Below, piece after piece: positions 11,079-22,835 of a DNA stretch of 64,000 nucleotides. Source of the stretch: Irpex lacteus (taxonomy: Eukaryota > Basidiomycota > Agaricomycetes > Polyporales > Irpicaceae). The notes beneath the pieces were generated by a model. It had not been told where the DNA came from. It searched no databases and worked only from the letters and a program-made list of their open reading frames with translations. The position numbers and the translations under genes were made by a program. The stretch covers positions 682,001 through 746,000 of the forward strand of contig MQVO02000001.1 in the NCBI GenBank assembly GCA_001986395.2, in the 5' to 3' direction. Position 1 is the first letter of the stretch; the number at the start of each line of letters is the position of its first letter.

Positions 11079-12363
11079 ATGTCGGTAACGAACGCCACGA
11101 AGAAGTCGTTGCGTATCCTTGCGCTTCCTCTTGCACCGGCCTCCAAAAGACCAGGAACATCTTTAGGTCCTCTCACATACTATCATTTCACGACACCTCC
11201 TCCTCACCCGGAAAAGACGAAAACTTGGACGAACTGGGCAACAGATAAGGCAGCAGATATATGGGCAGGTTTCGGAAAGGCGAAGGAGGGCGGTTGGAAG
11301 GTGAGCATTGTCCGTGTGATTCTCGTGTTGCGAATAATTCAGGAAGGCTAAGCCTACCACGACTGGATAGACATATTCCTTTCTCTATGACGTGTCACCA
11401 TTCGAAGAGCGAGCTGACATTCTATGTTCTGTAGCGTAGAACGTTTGTATACGGAGAACGGCTGGTGGACCGAATGGACTTTGAAGAGATGGCCCTCAAA
11501 TCATTAGACCCATCCCTCGGTCCAAGTTTGACACGCTTTGGTCACTCAGAAAGCGACATAAAGCCAGATGACAATCCCACGGTGAGCCTTCCACTAATTG
11601 GGGTCATCAAGTTCACCTATTGACGAAACATGCCATCATTCGTTCAACACTTGATAAATATCCTGTGCGATGGGTATGCCAGATTCCTTTAATATATCCA
11701 AGCCAGGTGTTGAGCTCGCCTATTTCACATCTACGGACCTTGTTAGCGAGACGCACTCCAAAACACAAACGCGGAGCGTGGACATGGCTGCTCGTCTCAC
11801 CGCTTACCGCTCCATTTATGATTATACGTGCGTTCCCTTGGCTCTGCCATGCAACATAGCAACTAACACAAGCCAACAGCTATTATTCCTAACCTTCCAT
11901 TCTTCTTCTGTATCTGGCGCTCATGGTCACATTACAGAGGTAAATACGCTCTTTCCCCAACCTTCAGGCTGAACACTAATCAGCGATATCACAAGCTTAC
12001 AAGGCCTCCTCGTACCTGGAGCAGCTGCTCGACAAGGGTGCAATTATCCCCCAAGACAGCCCAGTGCTAAACGCCATCTACGCCAAATATGCGCCGCAAG
12101 CACTTCCTGAGCCGCCGACAAAGCAGGGCGAAGACATAGATTCCGACGCTTCGTCCACGTCAACCTCTGATGCCGAGTCGAGTGCATCTGCATCAGAGCC
12201 TCCACGACAGGAAGAGCAGCTGCTTTTGACACGAGATGCTGTGCCAGAGATAACGGCGCAGTTTGAGACACCACCGAATGCGACTCTTGCTACGGATTTG
12301 TATCGGGCGATGGAACAGGCGGCACTCCGTTTGAAAGAGTCTGGCCAACAATCACGGTCATGA
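11079..12363 (+). CDS. mitochondrial K+/H+ exchange-related protein (Mit_KHE1 / YDL183c family)
   Basis: A conserved fungal mitochondrial inner-membrane family linked in yeast to potassium/proton exchange and osmotic balance of the matrix. ATG at 11079. Exon 1 (to 11300) encodes a basic leader, KKSLRILALPLAP, then LTYYHFTTP. Exon 2 (from 11435) has FVYGERLVDRMDFEE. The core reads IPLIYPSQVLSS, then RRTPKHKRGAWTWLLVSPLT, APFMIIPIIPNLPFFF and CIWRSWSHYRA. The histidine, the Pro-rich hydrophobic hairpin and the SHYRA end are the family hallmark. An exon with YKASSYLEQLLD follows, then an acidic Ser/Asp-rich linker (SDASSTSTSDAESSAS) and a helical C-terminus. About 300 residues from five or so exons. 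It is not itself a classic transporter, and its exact role in exchange is unsettled. Confidence 0.87.
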
Positions 12364-13606
12364 CCTTGACCACCACCGAGGGAATAGAGGTTAGATAGCT
12401 TGAGCTACAAATATACGTTGTAAGCACTTGTCTGTACCTCTCTGTAGTCATGTAGAGCTGAAGGACCTTTACTATCGCAATCAAATTATACCACATTTCT
12501 CATCACCAACTTATCCTCGTACATAGGCTTCAGCATTGACAAGGCTCTCGTATTCCTGCGTAGTCGCCGATATGAGGCATACAATCTCGTATACGTTCGA
12601 GTGGCAGCCCTACGAATAATATTCAGTCGTATCGGGTTCAACTCTCCGCTGATACCGATATTCAGTAATCTCTTTCCCATATTCTCCCGTGAACCTGCCA
12701 CATACAAATCTAGATCTCCCACCGAACCCGTACAGACATATCAAGCACTATGCGTCAACGCATGTCTCTTGCCATGGATATACTACCTAATTACGCCGAG
12801 GCTAGAAGCCTCAGGGCACCAGACATACGGGCTTGGGACCTCGGGCCTCAGATATTAGGTCAAACCGTGTCAAACCGCCCCCTTGGGCAAGCCATATATC
12901 ACGATTCTGTCAACACAAGCCCGTCAAAGTACCCACGTACCCTGCCTGATGCCTATCATGATGATGCACGCAATACCAGCAATACGAGGTGATTCGAGAT
13001 TAAGACAATGTGTGGGCAGATTGATGCGGGAAATCCGAAGTCTGGATCTCCTGAGTCCGTGCAGTACGACTGTCAAAGTTATTGAATGTCCATGCCAATG
13101 GTCAATTCGAGCCGTTTCTGAACGTCGGGATCAGTTGACGTCGTGAGTAGAGCGTAAGCGTATATCGTGCACCCAGGCGTGAATGCAATGGAAGAGTTCT
13201 TGTGTCATATTTCGTGGTTCAGTTTGACCGGGATAGGTAGGAGCATGTATCAAAGTTGGCTCGGAGATATGCATGACCTGCGTTCTTGGGTTCGATATAC
13301 ACGTTGCGTACAGCAGAGATGACGTCGCATGTTGAACGTTGAGTTAGGAATGCATTCCTCGAGCCTCGTGTACCCTGAGCGACGTAACTTTGATGTTTCG
13401 ACAACACACATAATCTTAAGCATACCTGAGCCATAATACGTACTGCTGCTGACAGCGCTTGCCGCGATACATCGGCCAAGACATAGATATCTCTTGGAGG
13501 GTTACTTGACATTGAATATTGAATATCACGTTCAATTGGAAGGCGCGTAATACAGTACGCTTATACGAAGAGTACCTGACAAGGCATTCCATACGTCAAC
13601 TTCGTC
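12364..13606. other. gene-poor stretch with one weak minus-strand ORF
   Basis: A minus-strand frame at 13219-13512 starts MSSNPPRDIYVLADVSRQAL and contains a possible 5' donor (GTACGT) and acceptor (GCTCAG). It could be a short gene of about 75 residues divergent from the one at 13607, but nothing in it is recognisable. The rest (12364-13200) shows overlapping short frames and looks non-coding. Confidence 0.35.
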
Positions 13607-14016
13607 ATGGCACTGAATGCAAACGCGGAGAATGCAAAAGCGATTCCTCGGAACGTCGACGTAAAGCCCAGTCCATCGATGACCAAGAGCAAGTTCTTCA
13701 CTCTCAAGACGATGGTGATTCTCAGATATCGAATGCACGCGCCGCTGTGGCGTGCAGGCACAGGTACCGTTGGCGGAAAGGTTCCTGGTGCTGGGCCTCT
13801 GCTGGAGAGAGAAACGCCAATAACCACGCGCCCCTTCGAGACAACTGGTGTCGCCCCTGTGAGTTTCTCGATGTTCAGTAAGAGATATAACCATCGTCAC
13901 AGGGCCCGAACGTCGACCCGTTCAAGGACCAATGGACCGCGGAGTTGAGTCGAGCTGTTGTGGGTCACTCCATGACACTCCTCGTGCCGCAAGAGCAACA
14001 AACAATGCAAGCCTGA
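13607..14016 (+). CDS. hypothetical small protein, two exons
   Basis: I do not recognise it. ATG at 13607; exon 1 to 13858, a 44-nt intron GTGAGTTT...CACAG, exon 2 13903-14016; 121 residues. Exon 1 is basic and Pro/Thr-rich (KPSPSMTKSKFF, GTGTVGGKVPGAGP). Exon 2 is the most gene-like part: GPNVDPFKDQWTAEL, then SRAVVGHSMTLLVPQEQQ, a mixed amphipathic sequence that exists only after splicing at canonical sites. An overlapping plus-strand frame from 13519 competes for exon 1, so the N-terminus is uncertain. Confidence 0.4.
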
Positions 14017-15983
14017 CGAGCGACTCTCGGCCGAATGCTAAGCACGTACATGATATATTCCGTTCGAGTCGGAGAGCATATGACCCCTGTATACGTTGGA
14101 TTATCTACCAGAAATAGATCCAGGGGTACCGTAGCGTTTAGTACTGAGAGAAAATATAACGGAAGACGTACAAAACACCCCTTGTGCTGATTTGTACCAT
14201 CATACGCTCATAACGAGCCGGTGGAATGAGCGGCAGGCTGGGTCTTTGAATGACTTTCGGAGGCGGCGATCGTCAGCGGTATGGAAAACGTGTGTTAAGA
14301 CTGTATTGCTGGGTCGAAAGTTTGCGGGCCTTGATAGATGGGAAGCTTAATGGTCGTCTCGGAATAGAAATGCGAACGGCCTGCTCCAACGCCGCGGATG
14401 GGGCAGGTCATTTGTATTCCTTTTGAGGGTGATCCACCTGATTGTAACACGACGTACCGCCTGAGCCTGAGTTGTATGAGCCAGCGCATCACGGTACTGT
14501 GTCACGGTACTTGGCATCGAACGTTCACGTCCAGGGATCTTCGTTGCAAGCCGGCGGTAAGTTTGGCGACGATGTGATACGATAGACGAGCGATGCTCGA
14601 GGCTGTTAATGCGATGTCAGTCGAGTGAAAACCCTACCCTGCTAAGCCAGGTCCAGCATGGTTCAGTCGTACAGACGTTGGTTGTTCGAGGAGCCAACAA
14701 ATGTGGACTAACGGCTCGGAGAGGATGCTCCGTCGGAGGAACAACCTGTCGGGAAAAGGCTTTGTGAGGAGCGCTCTCAGATACCCATTTCCAGGGACCC
14801 AATACGAGCTAAGCACACTACTGAGCAGGCGCTGCGTATGCAGTGTTCGAGGACGGAAATTTGTGCTCATGTGGCGGGACAGATAGGCCGCTTCTATAGT
14901 AGCCGAGGATACTATACGCGAGAACTAAACGCAACGTGCATTCTGAACTCTGAAAACTAGAGCGAATCCTTGGGTAAGCAGAAAGCTAAACTTATTGCGA
15001 GAGGACATCGAGGAGACGAACCTGTCAGATAGAGCTACGCATAGGAGCGACATAGGGGCACGTTTTGTCGGCATGTGACTGTTGGTCGCCATCAGTGCCC
15101 TCTAAACCAGTCCCTATAACGGTCATAGCACAAAGTCGGCAACAAAACATTTAGTGGGGGCCCAGATGGGGAAAGATTAGGACATCGACAGCGTGATGCT
15201 ATTGCAACGACGCCGCGCCGCACGCATACGTATACACACCTTCATATACGGTGGGTCTCGCGCTCGAACGAGAGCGGGAAGTCGATGAGAGGTGGAGGTG
15301 AGGAATTCGAAAGTGATTATGAAGACGGATCAGAAGAAATGTATTCGAGTAAGTAAAGTTTGATAGAAGAGATTACTTACGGATTAGCGTGGAAGACTAA
15401 CGCCCTTTACTGGACATGTTATGTTTAGAAGCGCCTTCTGTATTCCGCCGAAGGCGCCAGGCTCTCTTGCTGTGTCATCTGGGACCCTGCATGTTCTCCA
15501 GCTCAGGGTCCTCCAAGTTCCCACCCATCTCTATCACCCGTTTCGTACATTTGGCAGGCCTCTTGTCGTCCTTCCACCATCTTCTCGCCGCTCTCGCTGA
15601 GCTCTTTCCTCTCTGCATCCAATGGCAAGTCCGTCAGGCATCCGGATATAACCTTCCCAACCGGCATTGCCATCTCCCCTTTCGCAGTCTTACTCATTGA
15701 CCTCTGCTTCTCAGGTCTGCACGGCAGAGTCTGGTCTTCGTCACTTATCACCAGACGGCTCCTACTACGCACCGCTTCAGGTGAGTCTCTCGATATCGTC
15801 GAGCTCTCAATTGTATATACCCCCTCTGTCTTCTGTGGAACGAGAGCGCCCGTTATACGATCTGGTACCCCTATTGGTGCTTTCCGCTTCGACCGGACTG
15901 CTAATTCGTCGCAGAGGGTGTTTTGTAGATAGAGGTCATCAATCGCTCGTAATATCCTCGTTCTATTCGTATGTTATATCTGC
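14017..15983. other. about 2 kb without a recognisable gene
   Basis: From 14017 to about 15300 I see only short, overlapping frames with no motif and no consistent splice signals. From about 15400 the plus strand turns C/T-rich (runs such as TTCCACCATCTTCTCGCC), as expected for a long promoter or 5' leader of the F-box gene at 15984. Confidence 0.5.
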
Positions 15984-17894
15984 ATGAGTCGGTCAGGGGC
16001 AATTCGCGAAACCGCATCCATCATGCCTCCTGGTTCTTCTCTTCGCTTCGGGCTTCAACCTCAACCTTCCGCTCACATTCGTTATCCGCAGGCCCATACT
16101 CTTTCGAAGTACTCAGCAACCGGCATGCCAGCTCGATATTCAGACGCACTGATCTCCAGGCTACCCGTCGAGCTTCTATCGAGGATATTCACCCTCGGCA
16201 TGCCCGAAGGAGAGTACCCCGACTTCCCCCCCTCTGACGAAGTCCCCTTCGAACTGCTCGTGTCCCGTATTTGTCAACACTGGAAGAACGTCGCTCTACG
16301 AACTCATCAGCTGTGGACTACTATTCATTTTCGCCTCAAGCCACACATCGAACGCGCTGAGGTATATCTCACGAGAAGCCAACGTCACCTCATCGACATC
16401 CTCGTCGATACATGCGCCGCTGACGAGCATGTCCCCAACGTCACCCTTTTCCGCGAAGAATTCATCCCCGTCTTCAAGACCGTCATCCCACATATCAACC
16501 GGTGGAGATCCCTCTCTCTCAAGGTCCGCGACCGTGAGTGCAAGATCGGTGCCCGTCAGGTCTTATCAACATGCGGTGGCGCACCATACCTCGAGTATCT
16601 CCAGCTCTGGCACATCGAGAACTGGGAAAGCCCCGAACGGCTGTTCACGCAGATAGGCCCTCCGCCCGTCGTCGTCTTCAACAAGTCTCTCCCGAGCTTG
16701 AAGCATATCGTGCTCATTGGCGTCAACGTACCGTGGAACCAATCTCCCTTCCTAGAAGACCTTACTACCGTCGAATTCGCTTTGCACTCTGAAGACGTCC
16801 GGATTCCTTACGACATCTGGGCGAACATGCTCGCCACGAGCCCGAACCTCCAGAAGTTGTCTCTTCATTATTCGGGTCCGCGGTCGGCCATGGAGGGCTG
16901 GCCTACGGACGTCATTAATCTACCTGGTCTGCAAGAACTGGTACTTACGGATCTGGATTGCTCGTATATCATGCAACTCGTCGAACGCCTCTCAATGCCC
17001 AACGTCACGAAGCTACGACTCGAATTGCACGATCGCGACTCGGATTTCTCAGAGTTACTCGAGTACTTTGCGGCCCCACCCGCTCCTGCTACTGCCACCA
17101 TTGTCGATGCTGACGCTGAGGAATCAGAACAGCCAGAACAGCCAGAAGCGAGAGGACCGGCATTCCCTTTGCTCGATACGCTCGTCATTGCTGCGTTGGA
17201 TTGTACGCCTGCGAGTTTCGCGGCGTTCTTGAAGGCGACACCCTCGATTCGGCATCTGGAGCTTTCAGGCGGGAAGTTGGCAGACGGACTTTTCGAGCAG
17301 CTGTGGACCGCTCACCTTTCGGCGCAGGAGGACGAAGGGAAAGATGCAGTGAAGGTGGTAGATGAAGGTGCGGAGGAAGCCTCAGGGTCGGGGTCGGGGT
17401 CTGGAGATGGGGAGGCGTACTCGTACAGCGTACGTGAGGCTAGGAGTGTCACACGTGCCAGCTCGTCGGACACGGACACCGGACGCTCGGATTCAAGCAC
17501 GAGGACTGCGTCGACTGCTGCGACTTCTCCGTGCTCAGTACATGTGCCGCTTACAAGTCGCCCTCAAGCACGGGATACTATCCTCCTTCCGGAGCTCAAG
17601 TCGTTGAAGGTATCTGGGGTGGAAAGCGAGGATCTGTGTACGTTTATTCGGTTCAGGCAGGGGATGCAGCTGCCGGTGGAGAAGTGGCTGGTGGAAGAAA
17701 AGTTGAGATGCGAGGAACTTGAGACGATCGCGCAGCAGATGAAAAACAGGTGTGAAGGCGAAAGGTTGGAGTGGTATGAGGGCGAGGAGGAGGACGAAGA
17801 GGATGAGGAAGGGGAGAGCGTGGAGGGAGAGGAGGACGATGTTGTGTGCGACGACGACGAAGAACTTGACGACGCTGACGACGGCGACCATTGA
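15984..17894 (+). CDS. F-box domain protein with C-terminal acidic tail
   Basis: A single-exon 636-residue protein. The F-box is at about residues 57-110: SRLPVELLSRIFTLG, then VSRICQHWKNVALRTHQLW, the LPxELLxxIF...CxxWxxxAL pattern that binds Skp1 in SCF ubiquitin ligases. The C-terminal region has irregular leucine-rich segments (PYLEYLQLWHIENW, NLQKLSLHY, LQELVLTDLD, FPLLDTLVIAALD) that would recognise a substrate. Residues about 450-520 are Ser/Gly-rich and probably disordered. The last 60 residues are almost entirely Glu/Asp (EEEDEEDEEGE and DDDEELDDADDGD). A related gene lies at 19150; both share the INRWRSL segment after the F-box. F-box proteins with this layout form large lineage-specific families in mushrooms. 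The target is unknown. Confidence 0.85.
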   Translation: MSRSGAIRETASIMPPGSSLRFGLQPQPSAHIRYPQAHTLSKYSATGMPARYSDALISRLPVELLSRIFTLGMPEGEYPDFPPSDEVPFELLVSRICQHWKNVALRTHQLWTTIHFRLKPHIERAEVYLTRSQRHLIDILVDTCAADEHVPNVTLFREEFIPVFKTVIPHINRWRSLSLKVRDRECKIGARQVLSTCGGAPYLEYLQLWHIENWESPERLFTQIGPPPVVVFNKSLPSLKHIVLIGVNVPWNQSPFLEDLTTVEFALHSEDVRIPYDIWANMLATSPNLQKLSLHYSGPRSAMEGWPTDVINLPGLQELVLTDLDCSYIMQLVERLSMPNVTKLRLELHDRDSDFSELLEYFAAPPAPATATIVDADAEESEQPEQPEARGPAFPLLDTLVIAALDCTPASFAAFLKATPSIRHLELSGGKLADGLFEQLWTAHLSAQEDEGKDAVKVVDEGAEEASGSGSGSGDGEAYSYSVREARSVTRASSSDTDTGRSDSSTRTASTAATSPCSVHVPLTSRPQARDTILLPELKSLKVSGVESEDLCTFIRFRQGMQLPVEKWLVEEKLRCEELETIAQQMKNRCEGERLEWYEGEEEDEEDEEGESVEGEEDDVVCDDDEELDDADDGDH

Positions 17895-19149
17895 CGAACC
17901 ATCACCAGTATACCAAGGAATACGCCTCAGGATTTTTTGTAAGCAATAGGTTTTCATGTTGGATTTCCGGTCTTCTCGCGAGTGTTTCTCTTCTTCAGCT
18001 TACTTGTGGGCATTATCATTTGTAACCCACTGCAGCACTTTTGTCTACACGCATGCTCTTGCAATCCAAAACGGTTGTACGGTCAACTACGCATTTGAGC
18101 CGCTAGATTCTTTTGTACATATCCTGATTTCCATGCAACTTCGACGTGATACCCTCTATGATGTGCACTGTGATCATAGTGGTTTGCGTAAGATCACCCC
18201 GTCTAATATCACCGTATCACATCGCAGTATTTGTTCAACAAAACAGGGTCCCATCCAGGCCTTGACAAGCTTGACAATTGAAAGTCATGAGTATTTGATC
18301 GAGAGTGGAACGCGTGTGGTGCACCGTAACGGGTCAGTGGACCACGAGGATATCAAACCTCTGTCCGTGACAGCCACCCAGTTGCAGACTAACAAAATCA
18401 CTAGCGGCCCTCAACAAAACTGAGCCAATCTCGTGCGCGGCCACTCGTCGAAGCCATTCATGATAAGCAGTGGCAAGTACGTCAGAGCCTGTTATTTGAT
18501 TCTAAGTAGTCTCAGATCATCTCACATTTATTACGGAGAGGAGAAGGCTTCCAACGATGGATCTATTTGTTAACAGAAATTTCCGACTTCCGTAGGTATC
18601 TGCACCCGACCCCGGCCAGCTCAACTTGTGTCTTTATGCAGAAGATAATGGCCATAGTACTTCGACCGCTGGCACCGCATCCGAAACATTCCGCCACTCG
18701 AGCCGCTGCCTCTCAGTCATCTCGCTCACAACGAAGGCTCTCTCTCGCTCTCAGTCATGCGCGCAGCTCGATTCTCAGCTAGAGAGAGACATTTGCACGC
18801 TCTCAAGAAATCGTGAGAGGCAAGTCTCGATGACAGCTTTACACTTCCGTGGAATGCAGAGCCACTGGCGGTGCGGCGCCTGCAGGCTTCGCGCGGCCAT
18901 AGAGGTCAGTAACCCAGGGCAGTGTCGCTCGAACGGTCCTCCTTTGTCTCCGGAGAGAGCGTTGACAATTAGGCCCGGATGTCCATTATGTTTCCAGTGG
19001 CGGGCATAGCATCATATGCATCAGCTGCCTCGAAGAAGGCTCTGGGAGCGGATCCGGATGGTCAATTGGGCCCAGCTAGGGGCAGATTCATATAAGAAGT
19101 ATAACGCGGCTGCGATGGCTTGTTCTCTCCCCTCTTGCTGTTCCCGAAC
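17895..19149. other. intergenic between the two F-box genes
   Basis: The frame at 17956-18423 (+) is open for 155 codons but has no recognisable motif. A stretch near 18850-18900 reads MQSHWRCGACRLRAA, faintly like the CxHWRxxALR part of an F-box. It may be a decayed relative, but the match is too short to call. Confidence 0.4.
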
Positions 19150-20924
19150 ATGCCCTTCATGCTCAGGCGGTCGCGGCGGAAGGCTTTACCTCCTTCGCGA
19201 TCGTTGGTTGATGTCGTGAAGTCGATGTATAGTTGCGATGTTCAGTGAGTGGCTAATTTATCGCGATATTCCGTGCTCAGACTAAATACTCTCGGGCTTA
19301 GAATTGATGATGAAGAGGATGCGTATAGACATCCCCGTATGATCTGTGAGTTCAGAAATCGATAGACCACGACCGACGCGTTTGAGCTGACTGTTGTGCA
19401 GATCGTCGCCGTAATGAAGAATATTACCGACCGCCACACCCAATCACCCGCTTACCAGTCGAGTTACTGGCACAAGTGTTCACCATGGGTGCAGAAGACG
19501 ACTTGATGCTCCCCATGGCCGTCTCGCATGTCTGTCGACACTGGCGATACCTGGCTCTCCGAACCCCGACACTATGGCGGCGCATAAGTCTTGACTCCCG
19601 CCTGCGGATGTGGTCAGAGCGGCTCGCCCGCGCTCGCGCTTGCACCCTCGACGTCGAGATTCTCCCCCAAGCCCTACCGATAACACCGCGTACTCGCCGG
19701 GAATACCTCGACGCACAGACTGTCCAGTTATACATGCATATGACATCCCCCTATATCAATCGTTGGAGGTCTCTCACGATTGACTTCCAGCATTACGCGC
19801 CCTATCTCTGGAACGCAGCTCTCTCGGTGTGCTGCGGCTTCGGACCGGGCGTACGAGCACCTCGCCTGGAACATCTTTCACTGGTACACCCCAACAACGA
19901 CGATACCCAAGAATTCACGCTATTTAATGGCCATGCCCCTCTACTTCGATCTGTGACCCTGAATGGCATCCGCCTCACATGGATGCCATCTTTATTCGCG
20001 AACATTACGTCTCTGGATTATACACACCATGGATTCACGCGCGGGGAGGACGCCGAGATTGAGATTTTCAAGATGTTGAAGGTATGCTTTCGTTTACGAG
20101 AGCTGCGATTGGCATTTCCCACGCACAGTCGCAAGACGATGAGGATGTACGACAGCCCTCTTCCCGCGAGGGAACGCATACCTTTCAATGAGTTACGGAC
20201 GCTCACTATACACGTCGAAGGCGCGGACATACCCTCGGCATTGATTGCGCTCATTGCACGGTTCGACCTTCGCCGGCTACGCCACTTAACGCTTTCCTCG
20301 TCCGCATTGACTATGCCGACCCGAACTACGCATCCGGTGTACAACCACTACTCGACGCACACTGCATTCCCATTCTTCTCCCGTATCCGCAAGTTCCAGA
20401 AGGCACTTCCTCGTCTTCCCAGTTTGACGCGTCTTGAAATCAAACACGCATGGTGTCGACTCTCCTTCCTACGAGATGTCCTCACTCAACAGGTTCCCCG
20501 CCTCGATAAGCTCACTCTTCACTCACCCTTCCTCGACGAGGGTTTCCTCTGGGACCTCGGTGAGATCTGCAGAGGACGATACCGCGTAGAACACAATGTC
20601 AAAGGCAATGGAATGCCCCGCGTCATATATATGCCACTGCGGGTATTAGAAGTGGTGGGCAGTGGGTATGTTCACGCGAATGGTATTATCGATGTGATTA
20701 AGCGGATGTTGGGCGGAGGGGTTGTGTGGGTAAAGGAAATATGGGTCCGGGACTGTGTAGGCGTCAACGAAGAGGTGGTACAGCGCGCTTGGCGGTTTGG
20801 TGTTCCTGTGAGGATATTTCGGGATTCCTCTGGGCTGGGGGCGAAGCTGCCGAAGGGAGGTGGGAGTGGTTTCGCTGCGCTCGGGACGAACGCTTTGACG
20901 TGGACGAGGCGAAGAGCGAGGTGA
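19150..20924 (+). CDS. F-box domain protein, paralogue of the 15984 gene
   Basis: The long open frame from 19476 has its true N-terminus in upstream exons. Exon 1 starts at the ATG at 19150 (MPFMLRRSRRKALPP) and ends at about 19233. Exon 2 gives IDDEEDAYRHPRMI, and exon 3 begins YRRRNEEYYRPPHPIT. The F-box then reads RLPVELLAQVFTMG, with VSHVCRHWRYLALRTPTLW following. C-terminal leucine-rich segments (PRLEHLSLVH, LRSVTLNGIR, RLRELRLAF, LRHLTLSSSAL, PRLDKLTLHSPFL) are more regular than in the paralogue. About 550 residues; the acidic tail is absent. It shares the INRWRSL block with the 15984 gene, which suggests an old local duplication. Its likely role is substrate receptor of an SCF ligase; target unknown. 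Confidence 0.83.
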
Positions 20925-21169
20925 TTTGGGACATATACATACATACCCCCATTTATACCACTTAAAGTGGTGTATACCCAGGACTTGCACATGCACATTG
21001 ACGACTTTCACGATACAGATCTAATATTCTATGACGAACTTTATCGTATGTATCATACACACTTACGTACTGAATACTTACATGCCTGCATTGTAACTTC
21101 ATGCTTCATGGCAACGAATGATCCTCTTACATGCATAATACACCCGAAGACCAGGAACTGGAACTGTCT

Positions 21170-22377
21170 TCATACCCTTGATGGGTTAACGGCCAGATAT
21201 CCACCGTCAACGATAATCTCTTGGCCATTTGTATAGCCACCTCCTGGTGAGACCAGGAAAATGACTGCTCCCACCATCTCCTGAGCTCTGTAGTCAGGAA
21301 AGCTCTGCTATTAGTATCTGGCTCATAACGGACATGTCAAGAGACTCACGTTCCGGGCCTGTTTACAGGGACAGGCTGAAGACCCAGACCAACAGCATTG
21401 GTCTCATTAGGGCCCTTTGAAAGTCGAGCAGCAGTCATTTCCGATTGGTATACTCCAGGTGCGATCGCGGAGACCCGAACGGGGATGTTCTTGAGCGAGA
21501 ACTCCGTGGCCATCATCTTCGTCAGGTGCGAGGCTGCAGCTTTAGAGCTGTTGTAAGCGAACTAAAACGTTTATAAGTGTTAGGGAGGAGCGACATCCGG
21601 TAAGTCAATATTGTATCTTGTACGTACGTGATTCTGAGCAAGCTTCATGTGTCCGCTGATACTGGTGATGTTAACCACAGAGGAGGGATATTCCTTGTTG
21701 TCTTCGCTTCCCTTTGCGAGCAACCCAAGAAACGCAGTAGTCACAAAGAAGATAGAGGCGGAGTTGATGGTGTAGACTTGGGACCATTGCTCGTACGATT
21801 CATTGTTGAAGAGTGCCTCGCCTAACGTTTCGGGTGACGCATGTTCAGGTGAAGTGAGATCGTTGAAGAATCTTGAGACGGGACCAACTTGGCCAGCACT
21901 ATATGCAGTTTGTTAGTTACACATATAGCGCGGTTTTGTGTACGAGCGCAACTTACTTGTTGACTAGAATATGCAATTTGCCTTCCTTAGCCTGAAGCTC
22001 TTGCTTGACCGCAGCAATACTTTCACGGCTGGTCACGTCCATCTGCAGCCTATAACATTTTCAGAGTCAGAATGATATGCTTCTGAGTGAGACATTTGTA
22101 GTCTGTGCTTACGGAAGAATCTCCCCCGCTCCATCCTTCTTCTCAAAGGACGCGATCGATTTCTCCAGAACATCCTTGCGACGACCTGTGATATACACTA
22201 CACATTCCTTGTAAGCTCTTCTATTCGTCAGACATACATAAAGCTGATAATACCTTTGGCACCGTTAATCGCGAGGCCTTGAGCGATCATCCATCCAATT
22301 CCGGTACCTCCTCCAGTTACAACGGCAATCCGCCCCTTGAGATCGAATACCTTGTCCAGCGTGAGAGAAGTAGCCAT
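21170..22377 (-). CDS. short-chain dehydrogenase/reductase (SDR)
   Basis: NAD(P)-dependent oxidoreductase. Start at 22375-22377, six or so exons, about 300 residues. The cofactor motif is VVTGGGTGIG (residues about 19-28), then YITGRRKD for the adenine-ribose side; the Arg after Gly favours NADPH. NNAG is near 21955, the catalytic Ser in VVNITSISGHM at about 21660, and YNSSKAAA gives the Tyr and Lys at about 21550. The C-terminus reads GYTNGQEIIVDGGYLAVNPS. The PGVYQSEMTA loop after the active site is typical of classical SDRs acting on small carbonyls or 3-oxoacyl thioesters. The substrate is not deducible. No signal peptide is visible. Confidence 0.9.
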
Positions 22378-22835
22378 TGTGAGCGATGGGTGAGTACGAA
22401 TTGAAGTCTGAAGCTGTTGGTGTAGTTTTTGCTGAACGTTAACGTTGAGGATCCTCCTTAAATTGCTGCCAGCATCGGTAACGAAGCCGCCGCGTTATCT
22501 CTCGGAAAGCAATCGCAAAGACGAATCAGTCTCAACACGTGGATTGCTCATTATTGCACGGCCGTTGCTTGCGAATCGTAATGAGGAAAAGTGCGGAGTT
22601 CAGTAGGATTAGCAAGCACACGCAAGAGGGAGAAAAATATCCAGTAAGCCAAGGGCTGTGAAGATGTCATGATAATTCTGAACAGAGGTTGGTTGACCGA
22701 CAGACGCTCAGATATGTCTCGCTTAGAATCTTTTCAGCCGCATGACAAACAATTCTAGACGATTAATCACAGTCATAACGTATGCCAACATATATACAGA
22801 GTAATGTAGCAAATCAACAGTCAACGACCCAGATC
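22378..22835. other. SDR promoter and SMC6 3' flank
   Basis: I see no gene in these 458 bp. Both neighbours lie on the minus strand, so the SDR promoter must be here. Confidence 0.6.

Noticed and set aside
17564..17957. Minus-strand frames rich in Ser or Leu opposite the acidic tail of the F-box gene
   Set aside because: Poly-Ser and poly-Leu arise from reading the complement of GAG/GAC repeats.
17956..18423. 155-codon plus-strand open frame after the first F-box gene
   Set aside because: No motif, no signal peptide or repeat, and no splice context; probably 3' flank.
18626..19009. Possible F-box remnant (MQSHWRCGACRLRAA)
   Set aside because: The resemblance covers about ten residues and the expected LPxELL part is missing.
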